A DNA stretch of 64,000 nucleotides from JAVBJV01 sp031555315 (GCA_031555315.1 JAVBUO010000011.1:1-64000), one strand, 5' to 3'. Numbered from the stretch's first letter, positions 1 to 9,792 are shown. Notes: generated by a model not told the origin, from the letters alone. A program made the numbers and translations.

Positions 1-2190
1 GCGTTCTGCACCGAAACCAGCGTGGTGCCCGTCGCGTTGCCGTTGACGATCAGCCGGTCGGTGGTCTGGTCGGCCAATGCACCGCCGGCGTTCAGCACCG
101 TGTTCATCCGCACCATCGCAGCGCCGGATGCCGTGTAGGCGTGGTCGACCTGCAGCGTGCCGAACACGCCGCCGACCGGTGCTGCAAATTCCACCGTGCT
201 GGCATTGTTGGTCAGGCTGCTGACCCGTGACAGTGCCAGCGGATCGGCCGATACCGGCGCCACCGTCGAGGCAGTCGCCGGGGTGATCATCCACAGCGTG
301 CCGTTGTTCAGCGTGAGATCCAGCGTGGAATCCGCACCAGGCCGTGCCGCGCCGGTCAGCAACGAATGATCGGCCGTCACCGTCAGAGTGCCCGGGTTCG
401 TCAGCACCGGCGTGGCGCCCGACATCGCATTCGACACATCGAACAACGCCGTCGCACCGCTGACGGCCGCATCGGTGAACGTCGCCTGCATGTTGCCGCC
501 GCGCACCAGCAGCGCCGCGTGCTGGGTGCTGGTGATCGTGCTGTTCGCCGCACTCAGCGTGTTGGTCTGCGTGTCAGTGCCGTTGGAATAGACGGCTGCC
601 GCATCGGCGCCGTTCGCCGTCAGGCTGGCGCCATTGGTCAGCGCCACCGTGCCGCCGCTCAGGATCCGCGCCGCATATGCCGCGGTCCCGCCCATCGTCA
701 CCGAACTGTTGTCGATATTGACCCGGCCTTCGGTATCGGCCTGCACGCCGTAGCCATTGGCGCCGGACAGGTTGGAGATCGCCGTGCCGCTCTGCAGCGT
801 GATGACCGTGTCGGCGTCGCGCGCCAGCACGCCAATTGACGAGCTCGAGTTATTGAACGTCGCCCCGCTGACCATCACCTGGCTGTTCGACTGGGCGAAA
901 ATCCCCGTTGTCGCGATTGCCCCAGCAGCGGCCTCGATCGTGAACGTCGTGCCAGTTACATTGGCCACACCGTTGGCTACAACCATGCCGTTCGATGTCG
1001 TCCCCGTGCTTCTGACGGTGAACGAACCGCCGGTGATCGTGGCCACGCCGCTGTGGTTTCCGCCGAAGATCCAGACCCCCTGCGAGTTCTTGCCGTTGAG
1101 GATCACATCCACGTCGGTCATCGTCAGATTGGTGGAGCTGTCCGTCTGCACACCATGGGTATTGTTCTTGCTGCCGAACCCCAAGACCCCGCCAGAACCG
1201 GTTTCTATCCTGGTGCTGGAAATCGTGATCGTTCCGAGAGTTGTGCTCGTTCCGCCGCCAAGCACCGCAGTTGCACTGGCGCCGGTGGTCTTGATATCAG
1301 CGCCACGGATCGTGATGTCGGCAACACCAGCCGAACGGACGGCGCTGGCCTGGTCGCCTGTCGTATTGATCGTGGTGCCGGCAACGGTGATGCTGTTGCC
1401 TCCCGTATCGGAGAATATCCCCCACGAAGACATGCCGGCTGTGGTGATCGAGCCGCCATTGACCGTCACCGACGAACCGGCTTCACGCAGCCGAATCCCG
1501 GCCGACGCCGTACCGGGCGGCGGTGTGCCGCTGGCCATCTGAGTGGAGATGGTCACGTCGGTGAATGTCGCGCTGGCCGTACCGCTAATATCCACCGCAG
1601 TGGCATAATAACCTTTCGTGGTTACCGAGCCGCCGGTCATGCTCAACTGGCTGGTACCCTCCATCGAGATACCGAAATTCACCCCCAGAGCATTGGTTGA
1701 CGCCCCCACATATTCAGTGGTGACCGTCGTGTTCGTCAGCGTGGCCGATGCGTTACCGAAAAGCGCGATCCCGTCCGAGCGCGACCACCCGGCTGTCGAA
1801 ACGTCCGTATTGGTCAGAGACAATGTCCCGCCCGTCGCGGTAATCGCGTTCGCGCCGTTCCCTGTCGTTCTGATCGTGCTGCGCTCTGCCGCTGCGTTAC
1901 CGCCGACAACGGTGAAGCTGGGCGACGTTCCTGAAAGCGTCACACCTACAGCCGCAACCCCAGACGTGGAGAGCGCCAACTGACCGTAATTGACGGTCGC
2001 GTTATCCACCAAGATACCGTAATTCACCCCCACCGCCGTAACGGTCTGCGGTGTTGAAAACGTATAAGGCGATCCAACTGCCATGAAAGTCTGTTGATAC
2101 GTCTGTGCGGACGCATGTCCGATAACAGACAGGCCGACAATTGCAGAATATACAGTTAGTTTGTTTCGGAAACTTGTCCGCAGTGACACG
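1..2190 (-). CDS. Autotransporter-like surface protein, passenger part (partial, frame break near start)
   Basis: One reading frame stays open from about 2160 to the left edge. It encodes a repetitive Gly/Ser/Thr/Asn-rich protein with blocks such as NGGSITTAG and TGGSVTTKG, as in beta-helical passenger domains. Near position 60 it reads DRLIVNGNATGTT, a pattern typical of the passenger end before the barrel, which would lie outside the window. The likely start is GTG at 2190 with AAGAGG 8 nt upstream, giving the basic n-region MSLRTSFRNK. The hydrophobic signal segment ending in GHASA lies in a different frame, so one base around 2160-2163 (an AAAA run on this strand) breaks the gene. The signal-segment frame has an upstream stop at about 2219 and no ATG, GTG or TTG. 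It is either a decayed or phase-off gene or a sequence error. The exact family is not certain. Confidence 0.75.
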
Positions 2191-2532
2191 ATATTAACCT
2201 CTTGGAGTCGATAAATTAATCATCGGTTGCAGTATACCGAATTTTCTTTGAATAAAAAAATACCAACCTCTAAAAATGATCTTTTTACAAAAAATAATAT
2301 TAACTTTTATTAGCAAACCAATAACGTCAATAATTTATATTTACCCGTCTTCATACAGTTTTATATTGTATAAAAGATTGCAAAGTTTCTCTAAATTTAT
2401 GCTCTGCGGTGTTTCGTCGCCAAGTGAAGGGCTGCCATTTCGTGATCAGCCACCCACAAAAAGTTGACCCTATCCGCTCAGATCGGGGAAACTGCCCCGC
2501 CCGCCCGATGGGCATCACGCTTCCAGCCAACG
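2191..2532. other. AT-rich intergenic region
   Basis: About 340 bases between the divergent surface-protein gene and bpt, clearly richer in A and T than its surroundings, especially 2225-2400. It must hold the promoters of both genes. I see no convincing coding frame, RNA structure or repeat in it. Confidence 0.6.
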
Positions 2533-3303
2533 ATGAAAACCTCGCAGTCCGACCGGCCACAATTTTTCTACACCAGCACGCCGCTCCCCTGCCCGTATGT
2601 GGCGGGCAGGGTCGAACGCAAGCTGGTCACCGAACTGTCCGGCCCGGATGCCGATCCGCTGCACGACCGGCTGTCGCGGCAGGGATTCCGGCGCAGCCAC
2701 AACATCGCCTACACGCCGGTGTGCGTCGGCTGTTCGTCATGCATTCCGATCCGTATCGACGTCGCCGCCTTCACGCCCGATCGCGGCTTGCGGCGCATCC
2801 TGCGCGACAATGCCGAACTGAAAGGTTACGTCATGCCGGCCCGCGCAACGTCCGAGCAGTTCGCCCTGTTCCAGCGTTACCAGCAGGCGCGCCACGCCGA
2901 TGGCGATATGGCGATGATGGGGTTTTACGATTATCGCGCCATGGTCAAGGATTCACCGATCGCCACCGCGCTGATCGAGTTTCGTGCCGAAAACGAAACT
3001 TTACTCGGCGCCTGCCTGACGGATTTTCTCGGTGATGGGCTGTCGGCGGTTTATTCCTTCTTCGATCCTGCCCTGCAGAAACGTTCGCTGGGTACCTGGG
3101 CCATCCTGTGGCTGGTCGACTATGCGCGCACGCTGCAACTGCCCTATGTGTATCTGGGTTACTGGGTGCCGGAGAGTCCCAAGATGGCCTACAAGGCGCG
3201 CTTCAAGCACACGGAAGTCTTGCTGCACGGAAAATGGCAACCACGCAGCGCGGCTATGTCGCCGGCGGATAAGCACGCGCACATACCAGCCATGGTTGAA
3301 TGA
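2533..3303 (+). CDS. bpt: Aspartate/glutamate leucyltransferase (N-end rule)
   Basis: Transfers leucine from Leu-tRNA to proteins with N-terminal Asp or Glu, marking them for ClpAP degradation in the cytoplasm. The N-terminal ATE domain shows FFYTSTPLPCPYV and the cysteine cluster CVGCSSC. The C-terminal half carries the GNAT-like YVYLGYWVPESPKMAYKARF segment typical of Bpt. From the chosen ATG at 2533 the protein is 256 residues, the usual family length. An in-frame TTG at 2464 would add 23 residues unlike the family, so I prefer the ATG, although no strong ribosome site precedes it. It stands alone, 51 nt before the next gene on the same strand. Confidence 0.93.
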   Translation: MKTSQSDRPQFFYTSTPLPCPYVAGRVERKLVTELSGPDADPLHDRLSRQGFRRSHNIAYTPVCVGCSSCIPIRIDVAAFTPDRGLRRILRDNAELKGYVMPARATSEQFALFQRYQQARHADGDMAMMGFYDYRAMVKDSPIATALIEFRAENETLLGACLTDFLGDGLSAVYSFFDPALQKRSLGTWAILWLVDYARTLQLPYVYLGYWVPESPKMAYKARFKHTEVLLHGKWQPRSAAMSPADKHAHIPAMVE

Positions 3304-3354
3304 CGGCAGAAGGCTCTTTCATTCTGAGTTCATGCGAACGATCATAGTCGGGTC

Positions 3355-4947
3355 ATGATTCTTCCCGCCGCACTCACGCCTTTACGCCACCCGGTTTTTC
3401 GCGCCCTGTGGATCGCCAACCTGGCTGCCTCGCTCGGCACCTGGATGCAGAACACCGGCGCCGGCTGGATGATGACCAGCCTGGCGCCCGATCCGCTGAT
3501 GGTCAGCCTGGTGCAGGCGGCGACACTGCTGCCGGTTTTTCTGTTCGCACTGCCCGCCGGCGCGCTGGCCGACATCGTCGATCGCCGCCTGTTCCTGCTG
3601 GGCACGCAGGGCTGGATGCTGCTGGCCGCCACCGCCCTGGCGGTCTGCACCGGGCTGGGCCTGATGACACCGTGGATGCTGCTGGGGTTCACCTTCGCGA
3701 TCGGCGCCGGGTCGGCGATGAACATGCCCGCCTGGGCCGCCACCATCCCCGAAACGGTACCACGCGACGACCTCGTCCAGGGGCTGGCGCTGAACGCGAT
3801 CGGTTTCAATCTGGCGCGCGCCGTCGGCCCTGCGATCGCCGGGCTGCTGGTGGCCGCCGCCGGGGCCGAGGCCGCCTTTGCCGTCAACGCCGTTTCGTTC
3901 CTCGGCGTGATCGGGGTGGTCTATTTCTGGAAGCGCGTGCCGCCGGAAACCCATCTGCCGCGCGAACATTTTTTATCCGCGGTCGCCACCGGTATACGCT
4001 TCGTTGCCGCCACACCGGCGATGCGCGCCGCCATCGTGCGGGCCGTGGCGTTTTTCGCCTTTACGTCCGCCCCGTGGGGGCTGTTGCCGCTGATCGTCAA
4101 GGACCGCCTGCTGCTGGGCCCCGAAGCCTACGGCATTCTGCTTGGCCTGATGGGCGCGGGCGCGGTCGGCGGCGGTTTTCTGCTGCCGCTGTTACGCAGC
4201 AGACTCAATCGCAGCGGCATCGTGCTGACGGCTACCCTTGTGTCGTGTATTGCGATGCTGGCGCTGGCGCTGATCGCGCACTGGAGCATTGCGGGGATCG
4301 CCATGGTTCTGTTCGGTATCGGCTGGATCAGCGCGGCCAGTACGGTGCAGGCCGCCGCGCAGCTCGCCTGCCCGTCCTGGGTGCGCGCCCGTGCGATGGG
4401 GATCTACCAGCTCTGCTTTTTCGGTGCGCTGGCCGCCGGGTCGGCCTTCTGGGGCTGGATGGCCACTCTGGCCGGTGTGCCCGTATCGCTGAGTCTGGCC
4501 GGCATCGTCGGTATCCTCGCGGCACTCGCGGTGCGGCGGCAGGTGCTCGACGCTGGAGCCGAAGCGCCGATACCCAAAGGATTCAGCCAGCCGCAGCCCG
4601 AAGCCCCGGCGCCGGAACTGGCCGCCATTCTGCCCAAAAGCCGTGAACAGGTGCTCGAGGTGCTGCGCTATGAAATCGCCGCCGAGGACCGCACGGCATT
4701 TCTCGCCGTGATGGCGGAATGCGAGCGTGTCCGCCGGCGCGTTGGCGCCAAGCACTGGCGTCTGTTCGAGAACGTCGCCCATCCTGAATTGTGGATGGAA
4801 AGCTGGGCGGTCGATTCCTGGACCGATCATCTGCGCGAAGCCACGCGCCTGACCGAAGCCGACCGGGCGACGCTGGCCCATGCCGCATCGTTTCACCGCA
4901 GTAAGCATCCCCCCGTTGCCGAACGCTATCTTAATTCGCCGTCATAA
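3355..4947 (+). CDS. MFS exporter (MFS_3/EntS-like) with C-terminal monooxygenase-like domain
   Basis: Inner-membrane major facilitator protein of 530 residues. The opening HPVFRALWIANLAASLGTWM and the loop ADIVDRRLFL between helices 2 and 3 are typical of the MFS_3 (EntS-like) group. About 12 hydrophobic helices fill residues 10-400. After a Pro-rich linker at about 405-425, the last 100 residues form a soluble domain containing AKHWRLFENVAHPELWMESW. It resembles the antibiotic-monooxygenase-like domain often attached to this group. The substrate cannot be told from sequence; siderophores or drugs are known for relatives. It starts with ATG 51 nt after bpt and is probably its own unit or weakly coupled. 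Confidence 0.85.
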   Translation: MILPAALTPLRHPVFRALWIANLAASLGTWMQNTGAGWMMTSLAPDPLMVSLVQAATLLPVFLFALPAGALADIVDRRLFLLGTQGWMLLAATALAVCTGLGLMTPWMLLGFTFAIGAGSAMNMPAWAATIPETVPRDDLVQGLALNAIGFNLARAVGPAIAGLLVAAAGAEAAFAVNAVSFLGVIGVVYFWKRVPPETHLPREHFLSAVATGIRFVAATPAMRAAIVRAVAFFAFTSAPWGLLPLIVKDRLLLGPEAYGILLGLMGAGAVGGGFLLPLLRSRLNRSGIVLTATLVSCIAMLALALIAHWSIAGIAMVLFGIGWISAASTVQAAAQLACPSWVRARAMGIYQLCFFGALAAGSAFWGWMATLAGVPVSLSLAGIVGILAALAVRRQVLDAGAEAPIPKGFSQPQPEAPAPELAAILPKSREQVLEVLRYEIAAEDRTAFLAVMAECERVRRRVGAKHWRLFENVAHPELWMESWAVDSWTDHLREATRLTEADRATLAHAASFHRSKHPPVAERYLNSPS

Positions 4948-5018
4948 GCGCGCGGCAGGCTGGCAGAAACTTCCGACGTTCCTATCTGTAACCAGTTCAG
5001 AACAGAGGACGAGCACTT

Positions 5019-5501
5019 ATGCACAAGACCCAGAACAATCTCTCGAGCAATACCAAGAAAGTCGCGATTGCTTTGATGAATGAACGGCTGGCTGACGTGC
5101 TGGACTTAAAGGCGCTTACCAAGCAGGCCCACTGGAACGTCAAGGGCCCGCACTTCATCGGATTGCACGAAATGTTCGACGGTTTCGCAGCTACGCTGGA
5201 CGGTCACGCCGATATCATTGCCGAACGTATCGTGGCTATTGGCGGCACCGCATTGGGCACCACGCAGATGGTCGTCAAATCGTCGATGCTGGCCGCCTAC
5301 CCCACCGATATCTATGCCGGCAGGGACCATGTCGAAGCGCTGGTCACGCGCTACGGCGCCGCCGCCAACGCCGCCCGCAAAAGCATCGACGAACTGGACG
5401 AAAAAGGTGAAGCCGATGCAGCCGACATCCTGACCGCCCTGTCGCGCGACCTCGACAAGGCGCTGTGGTTTCTGGAAGCGCATCTCCAGGCCGACAACTG
5501 A
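5019..5501 (+). CDS. dps: Dps, DNA-binding ferritin-like protein
   Basis: Forms a dodecameric shell that oxidises and stores iron with hydrogen peroxide, protecting DNA under stress. The 160-residue protein has the Dps four-helix pattern. The ferroxidase ligands sit in KQAHWNVKGPHF (His) and in HEMFDGFAATLDGHADIIAER (Asp and Glu, on two facing subunits). The lysine-containing N-terminal tail (MHKTQNNLSSNTKK) may contact DNA. A ribosome site GAGGAC lies about 9 nt upstream of the ATG. It stands between the MFS gene and parE with gaps of 71 and 147 nt. A GCCCGT/ACGGGC hairpin just after the stop may end its transcript, but it has no T-tract. Confidence 0.96.
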   Translation: MHKTQNNLSSNTKKVAIALMNERLADVLDLKALTKQAHWNVKGPHFIGLHEMFDGFAATLDGHADIIAERIVAIGGTALGTTQMVVKSSMLAAYPTDIYAGRDHVEALVTRYGAAANAARKSIDELDEKGEADAADILTALSRDLDKALWFLEAHLQADN

Positions 5502-5648
5502 AAGACTGCCCGTTACTGCTACGGGCGCGGCCGTCTGGCGGCGGTTTCACGGGTATACGGGCGCGCGCAGCGTCCGTATATTACCTCCGGGGTTGAAGAC
5601 GACTCCCGTCCGCCGCTACAAGACCCGCCCCTGACCCCGGAACCCGAC

Positions 5649-7616
5649 ATGAGTGACCTTTTCGGCGCATCGAAAGCCCCGAGTGATTCCTACTCGGCAA
5701 AAGACATCGAAGTCCTGGAAGGGCTGGAGCCCGTCCGCCGCCGTCCTGGCATGTATATCGGCGGCACGGATGAATCCGCCTATCATCATCTGGCGGCCGA
5801 GATCCTCGACAATTCGATGGACGAGGCCGTGGCCGGCCATGCGTCGTTCATCGAAGTGAAGCTCGCCCCCGGCAACTGGCTGACGGTGCGCGACAACGGC
5901 CGTGGCATTCCGGTCGATCCACATCCAAAATTCAAAAACCTCAGTGCGTTGGAGGTCATTCTTACAACGTTACATTCGGGCGGAAAGTTCGGCGGTAAGG
6001 CCTATGCGACGTCGGGCGGTCTGCATGGGGTGGGCAGTTCGGTGGTCAATGCGCTCAGCGAACGCATGGACGTGGAAGTGGCGCGCGACAAGAAGCTGTG
6101 GAAGCAGTCCTACGCCCGGGGCAAATCCATCACCAAGCTGGTGAATGGCGGCGCAGTGGCGAACCGGCGCGGCACCTCGGTCAGCTTCAAGCCCGACCCG
6201 GCGATCTTCGGCGAGCATGGCTTCAAGCCGGAGCGGTTGTACCGGATGTGCCGATCGAAGGCATACTTGTTCCGCGGCGTGGAAATCCGCTGGTCGTGCG
6301 ATCCGTCGTTGATCAAGGGCGACGCCGTTCCGGCCGAGGCCGTGCTGCATTTCCCCGGCGGGCTGGTGGACAGTCTGGCGGCCGACACCGAAGGAATGGA
6401 GAAGGTAATCCCCGCCCCGTTTTCGGGCGACGCGACGTTCCCGGACAATCAGGGGCGCATGGAATGGGCGGTCACCTGGGTGGAACGCGCCGACGGGTTC
6501 GTGCACACATACTGCAACACCGTGCCGACGCCGCTGGGCGGCACCCACGAAAACGGCTTCCGTGCCGCGCTGTTAAAGGGCCTGCGCGCTTATGGCGAGT
6601 TGAAGAACAACCGCCGCGCCGCACAGGTCACGGCAGACGATTTATTCGCGGGCTGCGCGGCGAAGTTGTCGGTGTTCATCCGCGATCCGCACTTTCAGGG
6701 CCAGACCAAGGAAAAACTGACCAGCCCGTCGGCTGCCAAATTTGTGGAAGCGGCGCTGCGCGACCGCGTCGACCACTGGCTGACCGGCGACCCGGCCACG
6801 GCGGACAATCTGCTGGCTTTCGCGATCGAGCGCGCCGAGGAACGCCTGCGCCGCAGGGAAGCCAAGGACACGCCGCGCAAATCCGCCACCCGCCGCCTGC
6901 GCCTGCCGGGCAAACTGACGGACTGCTCGCGCGAGAGCGCACAGGGAACCGAGATTTTCCTGGTCGAAGGGGATTCGGCCGGCGGTTCGGCCAAACAGGC
7001 ACGTTCGCGCGAGACGCAGGCGGTGCTGCCGCTGCGCGGCAAGATCCTCAACGTCGCCTCGGCTTCGACCGACAAGCTGCGCCAGAACCAGGAACTGAAA
7101 GACCTGATCGAGGCGTTGGGCTGTGGCTCGGGCGAGCGGTTCGACCTGCATAAGCTGCGCTACGGCCGCATCATCATCATGACCGACGCCGACGTCGACG
7201 GTGCGCACATTGCATCGCTGCTGATGACGTTCTTCTACCGCGAACTGCCCGAGGTCGTGCGCGCCGGCCGGCTCTACCTTGCCTGCCCGCCGCTCTATCG
7301 CCTGAGCCAGGGTGCGAAGACGGTCTACGCAATGGACGATGCGGATCGCGACCGGCAGTTGAAGAAATCGTTCAAGGCCGGATCGAAGGTCGAGATCAGC
7401 CGCTTCAAGGGGCTGGGCGAAATGCCGCCTGCCTATCTGAAGGAAACCACGATGGACCCGGCCAAGCGCACGCTGCTGAAGGTGGTGGCGCCTGCCGAGG
7501 ACCGGGCCCGCACCAACGACATCGTGGAAAGCCTGATGGGCCGTAAACCCGAACTGCGCTTTCGCTTCATCCAGGAAAACGCCAGGAACGTCGCGGTCGA
7601 GGTTGTGGACGTGTAA
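5649..7616 (+). CDS. parE: DNA topoisomerase IV subunit B
   Basis: ATPase subunit that drives decatenation of daughter chromosomes together with ParC. GHKL ATPase motifs: EILDN at residues 51-55, DNGRGIP at 82-88 and GGLHGVG at 123-129. The TOPRIM motifs are EGDSAGG near 440 and DADVDG near 513, followed by RFKGLGEMPP. At 655 residues it has ParE rather than GyrB length and lacks the large GyrB insertion. The opening KDIEVLEGLEPVRRRPGMYI is the usual ParE start. A rho-independent terminator follows directly. ParC is not in the window. Confidence 0.97.
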   Translation: MSDLFGASKAPSDSYSAKDIEVLEGLEPVRRRPGMYIGGTDESAYHHLAAEILDNSMDEAVAGHASFIEVKLAPGNWLTVRDNGRGIPVDPHPKFKNLSALEVILTTLHSGGKFGGKAYATSGGLHGVGSSVVNALSERMDVEVARDKKLWKQSYARGKSITKLVNGGAVANRRGTSVSFKPDPAIFGEHGFKPERLYRMCRSKAYLFRGVEIRWSCDPSLIKGDAVPAEAVLHFPGGLVDSLAADTEGMEKVIPAPFSGDATFPDNQGRMEWAVTWVERADGFVHTYCNTVPTPLGGTHENGFRAALLKGLRAYGELKNNRRAAQVTADDLFAGCAAKLSVFIRDPHFQGQTKEKLTSPSAAKFVEAALRDRVDHWLTGDPATADNLLAFAIERAEERLRRREAKDTPRKSATRRLRLPGKLTDCSRESAQGTEIFLVEGDSAGGSAKQARSRETQAVLPLRGKILNVASASTDKLRQNQELKDLIEALGCGSGERFDLHKLRYGRIIIMTDADVDGAHIASLLMTFFYRELPEVVRAGRLYLACPPLYRLSQGAKTVYAMDDADRDRQLKKSFKAGSKVEISRFKGLGEMPPAYLKETTMDPAKRTLLKVVAPAEDRARTNDIVESLMGRKPELRFRFIQENARNVAVEVVDV

Positions 7617-7621
7617 GGGAG

Positions 7622-7651
7622 AGGCCGGTGTTCAGTGCCGGCCTTCCTTTT
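7622..7651 (+). terminator. Rho-independent terminator after parE
   Basis: Seven-base perfect stem AGGCCGG/CCGGCCT with a 9-nt loop, then TCCTTTT. It starts 6 nt after the parE stop and separates it from the convergent gene at 7668. Confidence 0.85.
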
Positions 7652-7667
7652 AGGCCAGCTTTAACGT

Positions 7668-8432
7668 TTACAACTCAAGCTCGATCACCGGAAAGCCTTG
7701 CGCCTCTCCAGCATAATCCAGCACGACAAAGGCCCGCCGGATCTTCAAGGATTTATATCTTTGGCATATGTCGGCATTTCGTATCATTTCAACCGTAATC
7801 CACTTTTCAGGTACATAAATCGCCAGAAAAATGTCCACTCCAGAAACGGCTGCCTTCGCAAGTTTTTTATCTTTTTTCTGAATGATGGAGTCCAGTTTCT
7901 TCGACAGCGCACCCTCACTCCAATCCCGATAGACACTACGGTTCCAATGATCCGGTATAGGATGGTTTTCCTTGAGTGTTCTCCAGAAAGCCGCGTCCCG
8001 GTCTTCTCCCTTTTCAAGCGCAGCCTTGCTTGCTTTCCGTGCCAGTGAAAACGCCCGTTCTTTTGCTTCTACGGCTTGAAGTGGCGTAAGCTCCTTATTC
8101 CACTCCGCAAGATGCAGAACTGCACGGCTCTCGCGAATTTTTCCATCAACAAGCTTGGTTACCTCGACATCTACCGCTGTCCTGCCATCTGCCAGAGTTG
8201 CTCTCACATCGGGCGGGGTGTCTTCACCATTCGGTTCCGAATGCAAGTCACACGGCCAAAAGTTGATATGCTCCAGAACAAGCTGTGCAACCGCACGCTC
8301 CTCAAAATGTTTATCTCCAGCAAAACCCGCTTTTTTGTTCCGGGGGATACCCTCGAGCACGCCACTGCCGGGAACTTGAGCGTATACATACTGCTCAAGA
8401 CCCATATAGATTTCTCTGTCTTCTTCCGGCAT
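7668..8432 (-). CDS. Hypothetical protein, possible PD-(D/E)XK nuclease-like fold
   Basis: I do not recognise this 254-residue protein. It is soluble and charged, with no signal peptide. Residues 70-95 read PPDVRATLADGRTAVDVEVTKL. A strand with Asp, then a hairpin, then D-x-E-x-T-K is the layout of PD-(D/E)XK nuclease cores, although no full catalytic set is proven. The middle is helical and Lys/Glu-rich; the end, IRRAFVVLDYAGEAQGFPVIELEL, looks like closing beta-strands. In-frame ATGs at 8432 and 8402 are both possible starts. It is a solitary minus-strand gene flanked by AT-rich DNA, consistent with an acquired gene. No methyltransferase or other restriction partner is adjacent. Confidence 0.6.
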   Translation of the reverse strand: MPEEDREIYMGLEQYVYAQVPGSGVLEGIPRNKKAGFAGDKHFEERAVAQLVLEHINFWPCDLHSEPNGEDTPPDVRATLADGRTAVDVEVTKLVDGKIRESRAVLHLAEWNKELTPLQAVEAKERAFSLARKASKAALEKGEDRDAAFWRTLKENHPIPDHWNRSVYRDWSEGALSKKLDSIIQKKDKKLAKAAVSGVDIFLAIYVPEKWITVEMIRNADICQRYKSLKIRRAFVVLDYAGEAQGFPVIELEL

Positions 8433-8694
8433 TCTCGTGCCCTACACATTTCCGCATCATGAAACTTGAGGCATGTTTCGGGTGTCAAGCATCCCAAACC
8501 AACAGAAAATTACCCAGGCGCCCCAAACAACCCATTCTATAAAAAGCTGAAATTTTCCGGACTTTCTTTTGTTAAATTCTTCACACCCAGGAATATAGTA
8601 TAAAACAACTCCAATTATACGCTGGAACTCAATCTCTTCTTCTGCATTATTTAATCATGTCGAATACGATACATTCCAACTGTGGAGCAATATC
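8433..8694. other. AT-rich intergenic region
   Basis: About 260 bases, AT-rich towards 8560-8660, between the divergent nuclease-like gene and the small-membrane-protein cluster. It presumably carries both promoters. I see no RNA structure or convincing small gene. Confidence 0.5.
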
Positions 8695-9132
8695 GTGCTT
8701 GGTATGGGCACAAACCGCCGCCGTCCAGCCCGGCGTCACGACAAGAAAAATCAGCATCAAGGTCAACGCACAACCGTGCGTTCTGCAGCGTTCCTGCTTG
8801 ATGTCGCCCGTGAACAGGCGACGCTGTATGGCGAACGCTATCGCAATGCCATAGCACAGATCATCACCGATATGGCGCTGTCACTCTACGATAACCTTGG
8901 ACGGCGCAGACGCACGCAGGCCGGTGCCGCTCAACAGAATGCCATCGAAGAAACCGCGCTGTGCCTCGCACGTGCGGCAGACGATCTGCGCACTGCTTCG
9001 GTCCCGGATCTGATCGACGATATCGAAGCCGCGGCACGGCGGCACCCGCTGCTGTTTCTGTCCGCGGTGGCGGCAGGCGGTGTACTGATTGCCCATCTGC
9101 TGCGTGCAGACGCGCAGACGGAACCGGACTGA
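8695..9132 (+). CDS. Small protein with C-terminal membrane anchor (DUF883/nutrient-stress type)
   Basis: 145 residues. A basic N-terminus is followed by an amphipathic helical middle and one C-terminal hydrophobic segment, HPLLFLSAVAAGGVLIAHLL. This layout is seen in stress-induced tail-anchored proteins. The exact function is unknown. The start is taken as GTG at 8695 because GGAG lies 7 nt upstream; an ATG at 8704 is possible. Its TGA overlaps the ATG of the next gene, so the two are translationally coupled. It is the first gene of a four-gene plus-strand group of small envelope proteins. Confidence 0.65.
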   Translation: MLGMGTNRRRPARRHDKKNQHQGQRTTVRSAAFLLDVAREQATLYGERYRNAIAQIITDMALSLYDNLGRRRRTQAGAAQQNAIEETALCLARAADDLRTASVPDLIDDIEAAARRHPLLFLSAVAAGGVLIAHLLRADAQTEPD

Positions 9133-9527
9133 TGCCCAAAGACCACCGCCCGAGATTGAAAACAGCCATTATGGCACTGGCGTGTACAGTGCTGCGCTTG
9201 CTGCAAAGTCAGGCGCAACTGTTCAAAGCAGAACTGCGGCAAGGGGCTGCGTGTCTGCGTCGGGGGGTACTGCTCGCCGTCTGCGCTGCGGCATTTGCTG
9301 TAACCACGCTGGTCTTTGCAGGAATTGCGCTCGAAGCCTGGCTGACGATTCTGCTTGAATCGCGCGTGGCGGCAGCTCTCAGCATTGCGGGTGGTATGGC
9401 TGTGATCGCGCTGATACTTGCGCTGTGCAGCGCGCGCGCTTTTTCCTCGGCATTCCAGCCGAGCAGAACCCTGCAATCGCTGACGGCGATCGTGAAGACC
9501 GTGGCGGAGCGAGGCAAGGATGGCTGA
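9132..9527 (+). CDS. Phage-holin-superfamily III / YqjE-like membrane protein
   Basis: 131 residues with two strong hydrophobic helices (GVLLAVCAAAFAVTTLVFAG and VAALSIAGGMAVIALILALC) joined by a short loop. An amphipathic N-terminal helix containing LLQSQAQLFKAELRQG precedes them. This is the pattern of the YqjE/DUF1469 putative actinobacterial holin-X family of inner-membrane proteins. These are usually found beside YqjD-like proteins, as here, and are not phage holins. The ATG overlaps the previous stop as TGATG. The end overlaps the next start by 8 nt. Role unknown; general stress physiology is a guess from relatives. Confidence 0.7.
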   Translation: MPKDHRPRLKTAIMALACTVLRLLQSQAQLFKAELRQGAACLRRGVLLAVCAAAFAVTTLVFAGIALEAWLTILLESRVAAALSIAGGMAVIALILALCSARAFSSAFQPSRTLQSLTAIVKTVAERGKDG

Positions 9528-9792
9528 TGACATCCACCTTATCGAGCGCCGTATCTCCTTTTTAACAGCGCGTCTGCAATGCGACATCATGGCTTTACGG
9601 CATCTGTGGCCCGATCTCTGCCCTGCCATGCTTTCCACAAAGCCCGCATCACCGCGCTTCCTTGCCGGCCTCCGCTCGCCCGTTACACGGATGGCAAGCA
9701 AATATCCGGTTCATGTCTTTCTCACTTGCCTTGGCATCGGACTGTTTCTGCGATGGAAGCTGAACAGGCATGGGAAGCATGCACATCCGTGA
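9520..9792 (+). CDS. Small hypothetical membrane protein (YqjK-like position)
   Basis: 90 residues, not recognised by sequence. The N-terminal half (MADDIHLIERRISFLTARLQ) is helical and charged. One probable membrane segment, YPVHVFLTCLGIGLFLRW, is followed by a basic tail. The start overlaps the preceding YqjE-like gene by 8 nt and is preceded by an AAGG-like site, so it is co-translated. Its place between YqjE-like and YqjD-like genes matches the small yqjK gene in enterobacteria, but I cannot show homology. Confidence 0.6.
   Translation: MADDIHLIERRISFLTARLQCDIMALRHLWPDLCPAMLSTKPASPRFLAGLRSPVTRMASKYPVHVFLTCLGIGLFLRWKLNRHGKHAHP

Noticed and set aside
9132..9527. Phage holin and thus a prophage
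   Set aside because: The protein is of the YqjE type found in chromosomal stress clusters; no phage genes are nearby.
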